Position numbers and translations under genes: made by a program. Positions 34,935-43,305 of a DNA stretch of 64,000 nucleotides are shown here, piece after piece. The stretch is from Clostridiales bacterium (GTDB lineage Bacteria > Bacillota > Clostridia > Christensenellales > Borkfalkiaceae): positions 682,001 to 746,000 of the forward strand of contig JAFLVO010000001.1 of the NCBI GenBank assembly GCA_022508245.1, written 5' to 3'. The first letter of the stretch is position 1, and every line of letters begins with the position of its first letter. A model generated the notes under the pieces. The model was not told the origin of the DNA. It ran no database searches and saw nothing but the letters and a program-made list of their open reading frames with translations.

Positions 34935-35744
34935 TTATTTACTCCAAATACTTAATTTGATTAGTAATTTTTTGAAAAAGTCCTCTTCGCCTCTCGTAAT
35001 AAACTCGGCAAAGTAGTGTGATTTTTTTATCGTAACGGTTTCCCCGACCGGAAGCTTGCCAACCACTTTGCCGTCTACAATCATAACGAGTGGTTCCCGA
35101 CAGTTTAAGGGGGTTATCGCAACTGTTGAATCGTCACTGAAAACAACGGGTCGTGAGTGAAGAGAGTGCGCGCAAATGGGCGTCAGGCTAAAAGCGTGCA
35201 AATCCGGCGAAAGTACGGAGCCACCCGCCGAAAGCGAATACGCCGTCGAACCCGTCGGCGTGCTGACTATAATTCCGTCTGCAGAAAAATTGTCTACTGT
35301 TGTTCCGTCTATTTTTGCATTTATACTGACGGTGTTGCTGAAATTCACAGCTCCCGTATTGCGTTGAATTGCTATGTCGTTCAAGGCTAGAAAGCTTTCG
35401 CCATAACTAACTTCCAAAAGCGCCCTCTTCTGTAATTTATACTTTCCCTCAATTACCAAAGATACGGCTTCGTCAATTCTGTCCGCTTCGAATTCTGTCA
35501 AAAATCCTATATGCCCGTAATTGATACCGATAATCTTTACTCCGCGCGTCGCACATTTTGCAGCAACAGTCAAAATCGTTCCGTCGCCGCCGAGCACAAA
35601 AAGCACTTCAAGCCCGTCAACGTCTGCAATATCTTCTATGATTTTACAGGAATTACCCGCGTTAACAAGCCTCTCCCTGATGCGCAAAATATTGGTACAC
35701 CCACGGTCAAAATTTTTTTTGTTTGAATATATTCCTACATTCAT
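34935..35744 (-). CDS. nadK: NAD kinase
   Basis: 269 aa. Phosphorylates NAD+ to NADP+. The GGDGT motif (LFVLGGDGTILTVA, ~50), the NDIAIQR segment and the conserved TPTGSTAYSLSAGGS loop (~160) are present. No ribosome-binding site precedes the ATG; a TTGCAT-N17-TAAAAT promoter ends 6 nt upstream, so the transcript is predicted to be leaderless and to begin a nadK-argR-recN unit. Confidence 0.96.
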   Translation of the reverse strand: MNVGIYSNKKNFDRGCTNILRIRERLVNAGNSCKIIEDIADVDGLEVLFVLGGDGTILTVAAKCATRGVKIIGINYGHIGFLTEFEADRIDEAVSLVIEGKYKLQKRALLEVSYGESFLALNDIAIQRNTGAVNFSNTVSINAKIDGTTVDNFSADGIIVSTPTGSTAYSLSAGGSVLSPDLHAFSLTPICAHSLHSRPVVFSDDSTVAITPLNCREPLVMIVDGKVVGKLPVGETVTIKKSHYFAEFITRGEEDFFKKLLIKLSIWSK

Positions 35745-35750
35745 ATATTT

Positions 35751-35779
35751 ATTTTACACTAAAATATTCAAATATGCAA
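35751..35779 (-). promoter_or_regulatory. Promoter of nadK, leaderless geometry
   Basis: TTGCAT (35774-35779), 17 nt, TAAAAT (35751-35756), then 6 nt to the ATG (35742-35744). Confidence 0.7.
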
Positions 35780-35838
35780 TAATTTTAAGTTATATTTTTT
35801 ATAAATATACAAATATAAATTATACAAAAAATATAAAT

Positions 35839-36594
35839 TCACACCAAAACGCTGTTGACTATATGGTTTGTGCCCAAAGATTTGCCGCTTTTTTCAAGTC
35901 TAATAATATACTCGATATTTTTGCCTTTTATAACGGGTGCATTGGTTATCTCAACGGGCGCTAGATTTACACTCTTTGCGTGCTCACATATCTTTGCGAT
36001 AATCTTTTTCCGTTGAGAAAGATCGCGCACGATGCCGTTTTTGCCCACCTTATGCGTGCCGCACTCAAACTGCGGTTTTATGAGCGCAAGTACGCTCGCT
36101 CCGTCCTCCAACACCTCTGAAGCAGCCCCCAAAATATAAGTTAAAGAAATAAAACTTACGTCTATTACCACGCCTGATAGCTTTTCTTCGAAGATATCGC
36201 GGGTCAGATTTCTCGCATTGAAGTTATCTAAAATTACTATATTTTTATCTTTCAAGCTGCCATCAAGCTGACTTTCGCCCACGTCTATGCAATATACCTT
36301 TTTTGCACCGTTTTGCAAAAGGCAGTCGGTAAATCCGCCCGTGCTCGCGCCGATATCGGCAAAAATTCCTTCCTTAACAGAAAAATCGAAATCTTTCAAC
36401 GCCTTATATAGCTTATAGCCGCCCGCCGAAACAAAGCTTACGTCGGGGGTCAAGAAAGTAATATCGTCTTCGTCTTTTACTTCATACGAGACCGTAACGG
36501 CTTTACCGTTGACGAGAACCAGCCCGTCCGAAACGGCATTTGCTGCCTTGTTCCTCGACCCGAATTTATCTTTTAAGTACAAATCTATCCGCAT
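35839..36594 (-). CDS. tlyA: TlyA-family rRNA 2'-O-methyltransferase
   Basis: 251 aa. N-terminal S4 RNA-binding domain (MRIDLYLKDKFGSRNKAANA) and C-terminal FtsJ-type AdoMet methyltransferase (FADIGASTGGFTDCLLQNG, IDVGESQLDG). Family members methylate cytidines in 16S and 23S rRNA. GGAT precedes the ATG. It is separated from ispA by a strong terminator and from nadK by 94 bp containing the nadK promoter. Confidence 0.93.
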   Translation of the reverse strand: MRIDLYLKDKFGSRNKAANAVSDGLVLVNGKAVTVSYEVKDEDDITFLTPDVSFVSAGGYKLYKALKDFDFSVKEGIFADIGASTGGFTDCLLQNGAKKVYCIDVGESQLDGSLKDKNIVILDNFNARNLTRDIFEEKLSGVVIDVSFISLTYILGAASEVLEDGASVLALIKPQFECGTHKVGKNGIVRDLSQRKKIIAKICEHAKSVNLAPVEITNAPVIKGKNIEYIIRLEKSGKSLGTNHIVNSVLV

Positions 36595-36608
36595 AGCTTA
36601 TCCAAAAA

Positions 36609-36646
36609 AATACGCACGGTAACCGCCCAGCGGTTAAGTGCGTATT
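36609..36646 (-). terminator. Terminator between ispA and tlyA
   Basis: AATACGCAC/GTGCGTATT outer stem with an inner AACCGC/GCGGTT stem, then TTTTTTTGG on the minus strand. It should end most transcripts of the spoIIIA-to-ispA region. Confidence 0.85.
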
Positions 36647-36651
36647 GGTTT

Positions 36652-37527
36652 TTATTTGTTTCTGTCGCGCACGAACCTAACGAGTTCGGAAAGAAACTGC
36701 CTATCTCCTTCTATTCCCTCTAAAATTGCAGAGCATTTTTCGGCAAGAAGGTCGGCGCGGAGCTTACAATTCTCAAGTCCGTACAAATTTACGGAAGTGA
36801 ACTTGCCCTCGTTCTTATCCTTTCCTATGCTCTTACCGAGTAAATCGAATTGTCCCTCGACGTCAAGTATATCGTCGGTAAATTGGAAAAGCAATCCGAG
36901 GCTTTCTCCGAACGCCTTGAGTTCGGGATAATATTTACCTCCGCAGAGAATACTCGGCACTACGCATGGCGCAACTATCATTTTTGAGGTTTTATTCAGA
37001 TGAATAAAATTGAGCGCTTTTTCGCTGTAATTTCTTTCGTTTTCGTATTTCAGGTCGGCGGACTGACCTGCAATCATCCCGTAGATACCCGCACAGTCGC
37101 AAATCTGTTCAGAAGCGGAAATATATTCCCCTCCCTTTTTGCACTCGCGCAGTAATACGGAGTATGCCGTGTTCAACAGCCCGTCGCCAGCCAAAATTGC
37201 GTTTGCCTCGCCGAATACTTTATGGCTCGACGGCTTGCCTCGTCTGAAATCGTCATTATCTAAGGCCGGTAAATCGTCGTGTATGAGCGAATACGTGTGT
37301 ATAAGCTCGGTAGCAAGCGCAAAATATTCAAGTTTTTTTAAATCTACCCCTAAAAGCTCGCCCACCGCGTACATCAGGACGGGGCGAAATCTCTTGCCGC
37401 CCAATTTAAGCGTATACTTCAAGCTCTCGTTTAATATATCGGGTTTGCAGTTCAGCCCGTCGCAAAATGCGTCTATTACTTGCTCTACGCTATTAAGATA
37501 TCCGCTGTATTTCTCCTGAAAGTCCAA
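36652..37527 (-). CDS. ispA: Farnesyl/geranyl diphosphate synthase (polyprenyl synthetase)
   Basis: 291 aa. Condenses IPP with DMAPP/GPP for isoprenoid and undecaprenyl synthesis. Both Asp-rich motifs are present: first HDDLPALDNDDFRRGKPSSH (~85) and second FTDDILDVEG (~220). I choose a TTG start at 37525-37527 because AAGGAG lies 5 nt upstream; the longer frame has no signal. Usual neighbours xseA, xseB and dxs are absent. Confidence 0.93.
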   Translation of the reverse strand: MDFQEKYSGYLNSVEQVIDAFCDGLNCKPDILNESLKYTLKLGGKRFRPVLMYAVGELLGVDLKKLEYFALATELIHTYSLIHDDLPALDNDDFRRGKPSSHKVFGEANAILAGDGLLNTAYSVLLRECKKGGEYISASEQICDCAGIYGMIAGQSADLKYENERNYSEKALNFIHLNKTSKMIVAPCVVPSILCGGKYYPELKAFGESLGLLFQFTDDILDVEGQFDLLGKSIGKDKNEGKFTSVNLYGLENCKLRADLLAEKCSAILEGIEGDRQFLSELVRFVRDRNK

Positions 37528-37639
37528 TTTATCTCCTTGTTGTAGCAACGCACGTGTTGTACTTAAGCTATGTACACTTACCCTTTATGTTTTTATATTT
37601 GCGCGCATATCGGTTGCGGTCTGTTTTCCATCGATATCG

Positions 37640-38038
37640 TTATAAATTTTGTTTGATAACTTCCGATAAAATACCCGAAACGTACGACGCACTCTTCTCG
37701 GACGAATACTTCGATGCAATATTAGCCGCTTCGTTTGCCGATACCGCAGGCGGGATATCATCCATATATTTTATCTCTGCAAGCGCAACGAATAAAATGT
37801 TTTTGTCCGCGGGATAAATTCTGGCGGACGGAAACGAGATAGAATACCTGTCTATAATTTCTTCAAACTCGCTCTTGTGTTCGCCTACCGACTTTAAAAT
37901 ACCTTCGATATATTCCAAATCGTTACCGTCGAGTTTTTCGTTTTTGCAAAGCGCATTTTTAAGCCCGTTATCAACCTCGCCTATAAACGACGAAGCGAAC
38001 AAGACTTGAAAAACTACTTCTCTTGCCTTTGTTCTCAT
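37640..38038 (-). CDS. nusB: Transcription antitermination factor NusB
   Basis: 132 aa all-helical NusB/RsmB fold: RTKAREVVFQVLFASSF at the N terminus and VSANEAANIASKYSSEKSAS near the C terminus. With NusE/S10 it supports rRNA antitermination. GAAGG precedes the ATG. It follows the asp23-like gene by 72 bp, which hold a long palindrome. Confidence 0.93.
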   Translation of the reverse strand: MRTKAREVVFQVLFASSFIGEVDNGLKNALCKNEKLDGNDLEYIEGILKSVGEHKSEFEEIIDRYSISFPSARIYPADKNILFVALAEIKYMDDIPPAVSANEAANIASKYSSEKSASYVSGILSEVIKQNL

Positions 38039-38073
38039 ACAATGCCTTCAATAGACTTTATTTATAAAATACA

Positions 38074-38103
38074 GATATTCCCTTAAAATTTTAAGGGAAT
38101 ATC
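38074..38103. terminator. Perfect 30-bp palindrome after the Asp23 gene
   Basis: Two 15-nt arms reading GATATTCCCTTAAAA are exact reverse complements with no spacer. Placed 8 bp past the asp23-like stop and followed on the minus strand by an AT-rich tract, it most likely acts as a (partial) terminator. Confidence 0.55.
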
Positions 38104-38110
38104 ATAGAAA

Positions 38111-38446
38111 TTATATTGCAGTGTTTTCAGGGAAGGTTACGTCCTGAATATAGACGTCCACGTTTGCAACCTTGTACTTGGTCATAGACTCCACGTTGTG
38201 TTTAATTGATTGCTGAATTTTGAACGCAAGTGACGATACGTTATATGTTCCGTCAACCTTTACGCTGATATCCGCAACTATTCCACGTTTATCGAAATTG
38301 AGTTTAATGCCCTTATTTTTCGTATTGAGAAGCTCAACCCCCTCAACCTCGCCTACGGCGAGCGCAACGATAGAGCTTACTATATTTGAATTATACGTGA
38401 TTTTACCTTTTCCAGTTGACGTAGGGTCATGCCTCATGTGTGCCAT
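38111..38446 (-). CDS. Asp23/Gls24 family envelope stress protein
   Basis: 111 aa. Conserved Asp23 fold: ITYNSNIVSSIVALAVGEVE at the N terminus, VDGTYNVSSLAFKIQQSI, and VDVYIQDVTFP near the end. Always found next to nusB and after spoIIIAH in Clostridia. AAGGAG precedes the ATG and a good promoter lies at 38466-38494, so it can be expressed outside sporulation. Confidence 0.93.
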   Translation of the reverse strand: MAHMRHDPTSTGKGKITYNSNIVSSIVALAVGEVEGVELLNTKNKGIKLNFDKRGIVADISVKVDGTYNVSSLAFKIQQSIKHNVESMTKYKVANVDVYIQDVTFPENTAI

Positions 38447-38465
38447 AACTTATCTCCTTATCATT

Positions 38466-38494
38466 AGTATAACACTTATTTGGAAAATTTGCAA
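38466..38494 (-). promoter_or_regulatory. Sigma-A promoter of the asp23-nusB genes
   Basis: TTGCAA (38489-38494), 17 nt, TATACT (38466-38471). It separates vegetative asp23/nusB expression from the sporulation operon upstream. Confidence 0.75.
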
Positions 38495-38558
38495 CTACAA
38501 TAACCACATTATAATAAATTAAAGCGCAATTGCAGTGTAAGGCAAAACAGAGTTATCT

Positions 38559-39050
38559 TCAGATTTGCGAATAAACGGGCAAAATTATTACGTCGCCGGA
38601 CGAAACGCCCAATTCATCGGATATCATAGAGTAAATTGCCATTGCGGTATTATAGGTAAGCTCGTTGGAGTTGATGAACACGTTTACGTTTTTAGAGTCT
38701 TTGCCGATTGTTACTACTGCATCGGAAAAGCCCTTAGACTTGATGAGCGTCTCCAAAAGAAGCTCTTTTTCCATCATCTCAACGATTTGCAATTTTTGCT
38801 TAACGGCATTTTTGTATTCGTCGGACTGCTCGTCGTACAGCGCAATTACGCTATCGTACTGTAAGAGCTCCTCACTTCTCGTATTAGACCTCTCCGTGCG
38901 GAACGTCGTAAAATAGTTAGACGTAGTTACTGCGGCTGCGCTGTTTGGTGTGGCTACACCTACGTTTGCAAGCAGCACGTTTAAAACGGCGGTTAAAGCA
39001 AGCAGGAATACGAGTGACGACATGATAATAATCTTTTTCTTTTTTGACAT
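38559..39050 (-). CDS. spoIIIAH: Stage III sporulation protein AH
   Basis: 163 aa. One N-terminal transmembrane helix (about 6-28), then an extracellular YscJ/FliF-like ring-building domain (LLLETLIKSKGFSDAVVTIG, VNVFINSNELT). It pairs with forespore SpoIIQ to form the feeding-tube channel between mother cell and forespore. AAGGAG precedes the ATG. Last gene of the spoIIIA operon. Confidence 0.95.
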   Translation of the reverse strand: MSKKKKIIIMSSLVFLLALTAVLNVLLANVGVATPNSAAAVTTSNYFTTFRTERSNTRSEELLQYDSVIALYDEQSDEYKNAVKQKLQIVEMMEKELLLETLIKSKGFSDAVVTIGKDSKNVNVFINSNELTYNTAMAIYSMISDELGVSSGDVIILPVYSQI

Positions 39051-39062
39051 AATAATTTCTCC

Positions 39063-39428
39063 TTATAATTTCATTGAATATATTACTATATTTTTTTTAT
39101 CAACATTGAGCGCAGTCGATACGGCGTTTAAAATATTGTTTTTCGTCATAATATTGTCAGCCCCTTGGCAGACTATTACAACTCCTTCTATGCCGTCTTT
39201 GCCCTCGTTTATCATAACTTCGGTTTCACCCACGCCCTCTATGCAAGAAAGAATTTTTGTCAGCTTTATCTCCGTTTCACTCTTCCCCTCAAGCGAGCTT
39301 ACGGTTGAAACGGCTTTGCTGTCCTTGCTTTTATTTATGAAATAAACCGTGCCCACAAGTATTATTATCAGCACCGTAACGATAATAATTTTCTTGTTGT
39401 TCTTCACAAAATCAAGTACTTTCCGCAT
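39063..39428 (-). CDS. spoIIIAG: Stage III sporulation protein AG
   Basis: 121 aa; the Bacillus protein is about 229 aa. One transmembrane helix (14-32) and a ring-building domain (TEIKLTKILSCIEGVGETEV, NILNAVSTALNVDKKNI). Forms a large ring in the mother-cell membrane. Overlaps the spoIIIAF stop by 17 bp. Confidence 0.94.
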   Translation of the reverse strand: MRKVLDFVKNNKKIIIVTVLIIILVGTVYFINKSKDSKAVSTVSSLEGKSETEIKLTKILSCIEGVGETEVMINEGKDGIEGVVIVCQGADNIMTKNNILNAVSTALNVDKKNIVIYSMKL

Positions 39429-39846
39429 ATACTGTTATATTTATATATTGGAGTTGTCCCAAATATTCGTAAATATCTTTAATCAATTCAGAATTATTTT
39501 CCTCTACCGATACGGCTACGCTGTCAACCTTAAATTCATCGCCCTTGTATATAACTTCCACACTGCATTTTGTCCGTGCCCCAAATTTTTCAAAGATTAA
39601 CTTTTCAAGCTCGCCGCTCTGATGCCCGGAATATATTTCGCAAACATAGGCGTAGTCAACTCTGTTTGCCTCACTTGCTGAATCTTTAATGCCGAAAATT
39701 TCCGTCAAAGGCTGAATCATAACCATTATGCAGATAAGGCGCATTATAAAAGTCGTAGTTTTATTTAGTTTTCCTTCGGGAATCAAAAGCGAGACTATTA
39801 CAGATAAAAATATGACTCCCGTTGCCGAAAGCAGAAAAGTTTTCAT
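39412..39846 (-). CDS. spoIIIAF: Stage III sporulation protein AF
   Basis: 144 aa. Two N-terminal transmembrane helices (about 6-20 and 34-50) and a C-terminal ring-building-like domain (KFGARTKCSVEVIYKGDEF). Overlaps spoIIIAE by 4 bp and spoIIIAG by 17 bp. Confidence 0.92.
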   Translation of the reverse strand: MKTFLLSATGVIFLSVIVSLLIPEGKLNKTTTFIMRLICIMVMIQPLTEIFGIKDSASEANRVDYAYVCEIYSGHQSGELEKLIFEKFGARTKCSVEVIYKGDEFKVDSVAVSVEENNSELIKDIYEYLGQLQYINITVYAEST

Positions 39847-41105
39847 ATAAAACTGTTAGCCGAATTGACTATTAGCATAATTACGAGAGTGTACATAAAC
39901 GCCACCGTCAAAAGCCCTGCAATGAAATAATCTACGTCCTTTGATAGGTCGGAAAGCAGGTCGTAGAGCCCCTTTTCGCCTATCGGCTGAACTATTGCGC
40001 CGACAATTTTCAAAATAAACGAAAATGCTATAAGCACTATTATCGGCTGAATAATTTCGAACAGCAAAACTATAATTCCGCAGAAGCCCACACTGCTTTT
40101 TATGAGCAGACCCGCCGAAGTAAGCATATCGAAGCCGCTTGAGAGGAAATTTCCGACGATTGGAACGGAATTTCCTACGACGAACTTTGTCGCTTTGAAA
40201 ATTATACCGTCAAAGAGCGACGATGCCGAGCTCTGCACCGTTATGAAAATACTGAAAACGGTAATCGTAATTCCTATTACCCATTTCATTATGCTCTTAA
40301 TGAGCGCGCTCACACCCGAAAAGGACATTTCGGGATTTATTCTCGACATACTGTCAAGCACTACGACCGAAACCGTTGCGGGGAATATGAAGCCGCTTAT
40401 AATTTCCACCGCTCCGCCCGATAAAAATATTGCAGACGGCTGATATATTGCTGCGGAGCCCGTTCCGCCCGTCAAAACCGTGAGCGTTGCAAGGATAGGT
40501 GTAAATATTTCAATTTGCCTTTTTATATTGCCTATGCACTTTACACAGTCGGTAACTACGCCTGTAAGCATAGAAGCAACTATCAAAATAATTAGTGAAT
40601 AACAGGCTAAATGCACAATTTTAGATATGGATTTGCCTATTATCCCCCCCTCCGCCGAGCTGACTACCGACGACAAAAGCGCAATTCCCGTAACCGTTGC
40701 AAATGCGGGAATAAGATTTAGAACGTCCTTAAATATAATTGAAAAAAGCTGGGACAGATATCCGCTGTAATCGGTATTGGCGTTTCCTCTTAAAAGATAC
40801 TCTATAATTTCTCTTGCCGTTCCGCCGAAATTTTTTAAATAATCCGAGCCGTTTTCATCGAGATATTTCTGTAGATCTGATAAATCGAGCTTGTCTAAAA
40901 GATTCTTTATGTTTTCGCTCAACTCCTCACTGCCGTCTGCAGCAAAGGCAAAATTCACTGCAATCAGCCAAACAGCTACTAAAAAAGCAATAAATATAAG
41001 GGCAATGACCGTCTTTTTTAAGTTATGTTTATGAGTGACAGTATTATTTTGTACGTACTGTTTAATATAGGGATTGCTACTACGAATAGAATTATTTTTC
41101 CGCAT
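39843..41105 (-). CDS. spoIIIAE: Stage III sporulation protein AE
   Basis: 420 aa polytopic membrane protein of the SpoIIIA-SpoIIQ complex. Several helices follow an N-terminal signal-like segment (LKKTVIALIFIAFLVAVWLI) and an amphipathic region (ENIKNLLDKLDLSDLQKYLD). The only plausible start, ATG 41103-41105, lies 88 bp inside spoIIIAD, an unusually long overlap. No other start codon occurs before the signal segment. Confidence 0.93.
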   Translation of the reverse strand: MRKNNSIRSSNPYIKQYVQNNTVTHKHNLKKTVIALIFIAFLVAVWLIAVNFAFAADGSEELSENIKNLLDKLDLSDLQKYLDENGSDYLKNFGGTAREIIEYLLRGNANTDYSGYLSQLFSIIFKDVLNLIPAFATVTGIALLSSVVSSAEGGIIGKSISKIVHLACYSLIILIVASMLTGVVTDCVKCIGNIKRQIEIFTPILATLTVLTGGTGSAAIYQPSAIFLSGGAVEIISGFIFPATVSVVVLDSMSRINPEMSFSGVSALIKSIMKWVIGITITVFSIFITVQSSASSLFDGIIFKATKFVVGNSVPIVGNFLSSGFDMLTSAGLLIKSSVGFCGIIVLLFEIIQPIIVLIAFSFILKIVGAIVQPIGEKGLYDLLSDLSKDVDYFIAGLLTVAFMYTLVIMLIVNSANSFI

Positions 41106-41410
41106 AATACAAGCTTGTCCGCCACACCTTCAAACCCAAGATCTTTTACAGAGCTTGCAGTCAGTTCCACCATAAAACCTATTCCTACGATTTTAAACAC
41201 CGTTCGTACTATTTCGCTGTTTATGCCCGTATTGCTTGTAAACGATTTTATAAATTCCACGCTCTCCGCAAGATAGTCGAAGGAGTATAAAAAAATCAAA
41301 ATTCCTCCGGCTGTCACACACAGAGGCACGAGCTCTGATTTATGACTTTTTAAAATAAATGCGCTTATTGCAGTAATTAAAGCAATACAGCATAGTCGGA
41401 TAATATACAT
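41018..41410 (-). CDS. spoIIIAD: Stage III sporulation protein AD
   Basis: 130 aa with four predicted transmembrane helices, family length. Conserved segment TVFKIVGIGFMVELTASSVK. Part of the SpoIIIA secretion-like complex. Its first codon touches the spoIIIAC stop and its 3' end overlaps spoIIIAE by 88 bp. Confidence 0.93.
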   Translation of the reverse strand: MYIIRLCCIALITAISAFILKSHKSELVPLCVTAGGILIFLYSFDYLAESVEFIKSFTSNTGINSEIVRTVFKIVGIGFMVELTASSVKDLGFEGVADKLVLCGKIILFVVAIPILNSTYKIILSLINIT

Positions 41411-41607
41411 CAGAACATATCAAAAAGTTGCCTGATTTGCGAAAACAAATCGGTTATCATGGTTATAACGACCGTCAATACAATTATGAGCCCCACTAAG
41501 CTTACCAAAGTCGCTATATCATCTCTGTCGGATTTTTTTAAAACCTGACAAATTATGGTAATTATTATGCCCATCACGGCAATTTTAAAAATTATACTTA
41601 TATCCAT
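41410..41607 (-). CDS. spoIIIAC: Stage III sporulation protein AC
   Basis: 65 aa, two transmembrane helices joined by KKSDRDDIATLVSLVG, the family signature. Length equals that of other SpoIIIAC proteins (about 65-68 aa). Confidence 0.95.
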   Translation of the reverse strand: MDISIIFKIAVMGIIITIICQVLKKSDRDDIATLVSLVGLIIVLTVVITMITDLFSQIRQLFDMF

Positions 41608-41654
41608 AAGTTGACAACGCTAACCTTAACCTAACCCAATTATTTAAAATTCGG

Positions 41655-42080
41655 TTACGCAATCAGAACTGCAATAAGCACTCCCACCATAAAAAATATT
41701 TTTAAATAGAGCGAGCTGTATTTCTTATATTCCTGCGCGCTCTCGTTTTTGTATTTCTCCAAAGCGGCTTTTCGTCCGTTAAGATAATCTATCTGCGAAA
41801 GTGCGTCCGTTTTGCCAAGATTTACAACGTAATCCGAAACAAACTCCCCGTCCTCGCCGTCAAGAACCCGTTCGCCATGCAAAACTTCAGGCACAAATTT
41901 ATATTTTTCGGCTATTTTGTTTAAGGGCTGGCGGCTGAATTTTAAGTTTAACAGCAGTTGGTCATTAAACTCGTACAGCTCGCCAAAAACTTGCATCCTC
42001 TTCTTTTTATTTGCCGTCAGAAATATTCCTATTGAGGTTGTCAACCCCACTATCGCTATAAGAATTAAAATTTTTATCAT
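41655..42080 (-). CDS. spoIIIAB: Stage III sporulation protein AB
   Basis: 141 aa versus about 170 in Bacillus. N- and C-terminal transmembrane helices flank a cytoplasmic helical domain (LYEFNDQLLLNLKFSRQPLN), resembling GspF-type proteins that engage the ATPase. Overlaps spoIIIAA by 74 bp, another long overlap. Confidence 0.9.
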   Translation of the reverse strand: MIKILILIAIVGLTTSIGIFLTANKKKRMQVFGELYEFNDQLLLNLKFSRQPLNKIAEKYKFVPEVLHGERVLDGEDGEFVSDYVVNLGKTDALSQIDYLNGRKAALEKYKNESAQEYKKYSSLYLKIFFMVGVLIAVLIA

Positions 42081-42909
42081 AAATTTCGGGAGGCTTATTA
42101 AAAGCAGTCAATTTGACAAAGTATTCGAAGGGCATTTTTTGAAGAATTTCAGGGCAGCAAATATGAGAGGAAGCAATTACTGTTATTCCGCAGTCGCTTG
42201 CATATCTCATTGCGGCAATATCCTCGTCGCCGTAAAGCTCGTCAGTTATTATAACATCAGGCTTCATAGCCCTTATCGCGCTTGAAATTGCACCTAATTT
42301 GTTATGGCAGCGAATAACGTCGACAAAATTGCCCAAATCAAATCCAACGCCGTTTTCATCCATTGCCGCAATTTCGTTTCTCTCGTCAAAAATGAGAATA
42401 TTTCGTATATTTTTGCAAAGATTTTTTGCTATATCGCGCAACATTGTCGTCTTACCAAGACCGGGTTTTGAAAATATTAGGGTGCTTTTAACCTTATCAG
42501 CAAAAAGCTTTTCGCAAATTTCATTGGAACAACCGGTAAAATTGTGCGGAATCCTTATATTTAAGGACGACAGATTACGAATTGTGTTTACTCTTCCGCC
42601 CTCCGTGACGTATTCGCCCGCTATTCCTATGCGCACGCCGCGGCCGACGGTTATAAAACCGTTTTTCATTTGCTCGGTGTAATTGAAAAGATTCCCACCG
42701 AACGCAGCCGATAAAACAGAAGGAATATTTTCCCCAATTAAAGCATACCTGCTGTCTTTTGAAAAACCCGTCGGGGTCAGATAGCCGTATTCTCCGCAAT
42801 ACTCTATAATTACGGGCAGTCCCTGCCTTAATCTTATCTCTGATAAAAGATTAAAATTTATATGAGCAAGGCCGCCGTTTATCTCCTGCGGTAAAAAGGA
42901 CAAACCCAT
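42007..42909 (-). CDS. spoIIIAA: Stage III sporulation ATPase AA
   Basis: 300 aa. Secretion-type AAA ATPase that powers the SpoIIIA complex. Walker A SKPGLGKTTMLRDIAK (~145), Walker B region DVIITDELYGDED (~215), N-terminal domain LSEIRLRQGLPV. No clear ribosome-binding site precedes the ATG (AAATTAAAGT). Transcription in relatives is by sigma-E; I could not identify a confident sigma-E promoter in the AT-rich upstream region. Confidence 0.95.
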   Translation of the reverse strand: MGLSFLPQEINGGLAHINFNLLSEIRLRQGLPVIIEYCGEYGYLTPTGFSKDSRYALIGENIPSVLSAAFGGNLFNYTEQMKNGFITVGRGVRIGIAGEYVTEGGRVNTIRNLSSLNIRIPHNFTGCSNEICEKLFADKVKSTLIFSKPGLGKTTMLRDIAKNLCKNIRNILIFDERNEIAAMDENGVGFDLGNFVDVIRCHNKLGAISSAIRAMKPDVIITDELYGDEDIAAMRYASDCGITVIASSHICCPEILQKMPFEYFVKLTAFNKPPEIYDKNFNSYSDSGVDNLNRNISDGK

Positions 42910-42961
42910 ACTTTAATTTATTTATAAGCTTACAAAAAAAGAACACTATATTTTACAAATT

Positions 42962-42990
42962 AAAAACGCGCCCAATATGAGCGCATTTTT
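42962..42990. terminator. Bidirectional-type hairpin upstream of spoIIIAA
   Basis: AAAAACGCGC and GCGCATTTTT pair (one mismatch) around a 9-nt loop with T-runs on both strands. It probably insulates the spoIIIA operon from upstream transcription. Confidence 0.55.
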
Positions 42991-43082
42991 AATGTGAAAA
43001 TATAAATTTGACATTCAAGTTCCTAATTTAGTCCCAAATTGTACGGCTTTTCTGGTAAAAACCGAGTTAAAATGCATAAAAA

Positions 43083-43120
43083 AAGCCCGTTTTCTGGGCT
43101 AAATCCTCAAAAACGGGCTT
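43083..43120 (-). terminator. Strong terminator downstream of the tRNA-Leu fragment
   Basis: AAGCCCGTTTT and AAAACGGGCTT form an 11-bp stem, followed by seven T residues on the minus strand. Confidence 0.8.
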
Positions 43121-43124
43121 AATT

Positions 43125-43145
43125 TGGTGCACTCGACAGGAGTTG
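43125..43145 (-). repeat. Duplicated 3' end of tRNA-Leu
   Basis: 21 bp (TGGTGCACTCGAC followed by AGGAGTTG on the plus strand) are identical to 43306-43326, the T-arm half, acceptor strand and CCA end of tRNA-Leu(AAG). The remaining tRNA is absent, so it is a fragment or an attachment-site copy. Confidence 0.8.
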
Positions 43146-43254
43146 CGCCTTGAGCGGCGCGCACGGTTGACAGCCCAAATCAAGGGCTGTCAAGTCGGCG
43201 ATAGAGTTCGCCGACCTGCAGAAATAAATTTCCTTGCCTCCCCTCAACTCCTGT
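43136..43254. repeat. Hairpin-rich repeat element next to the tRNA fragment
   Basis: Outer 10-bp inverted repeat ACAGGAGTTG (43136-43145) and CAACTCCTGT encloses three hairpins: GCGCC/GGCGC, TTGACAGCCC/GGGCTGTCAA (10-bp perfect stem, 7-nt loop) and GTCGGCG/CGCCGAC. No ORF. The right third (43213-43254) recurs on the opposite strand near the other tRNA-Leu at 55611-55651. It may be a mobile palindromic unit or a structured RNA. Confidence 0.55.
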
Positions 43255-43269
43255 ATTGTTTAATAAAAT

Positions 43270-43304
43270 AATCGGGGGAAAGACAATAAGCCTTTCCCCC
43301 GATT
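43270..43304 (-). terminator. Terminator of tRNA-Leu(AAG)
   Basis: AATCGGGGGAAAG pairs with CTTTCCCCCGATT (13-bp stem), starting right after the tRNA CCA end on the minus strand. Confidence 0.8.
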
Positions 43305-43305
43305 A

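Noticed and set aside
42910-42961. Sigma-E promoter for spoIIIAA
   Set aside because: AT-rich sequence offers several weak matches, but none has a good -35 and -10 at correct spacing.
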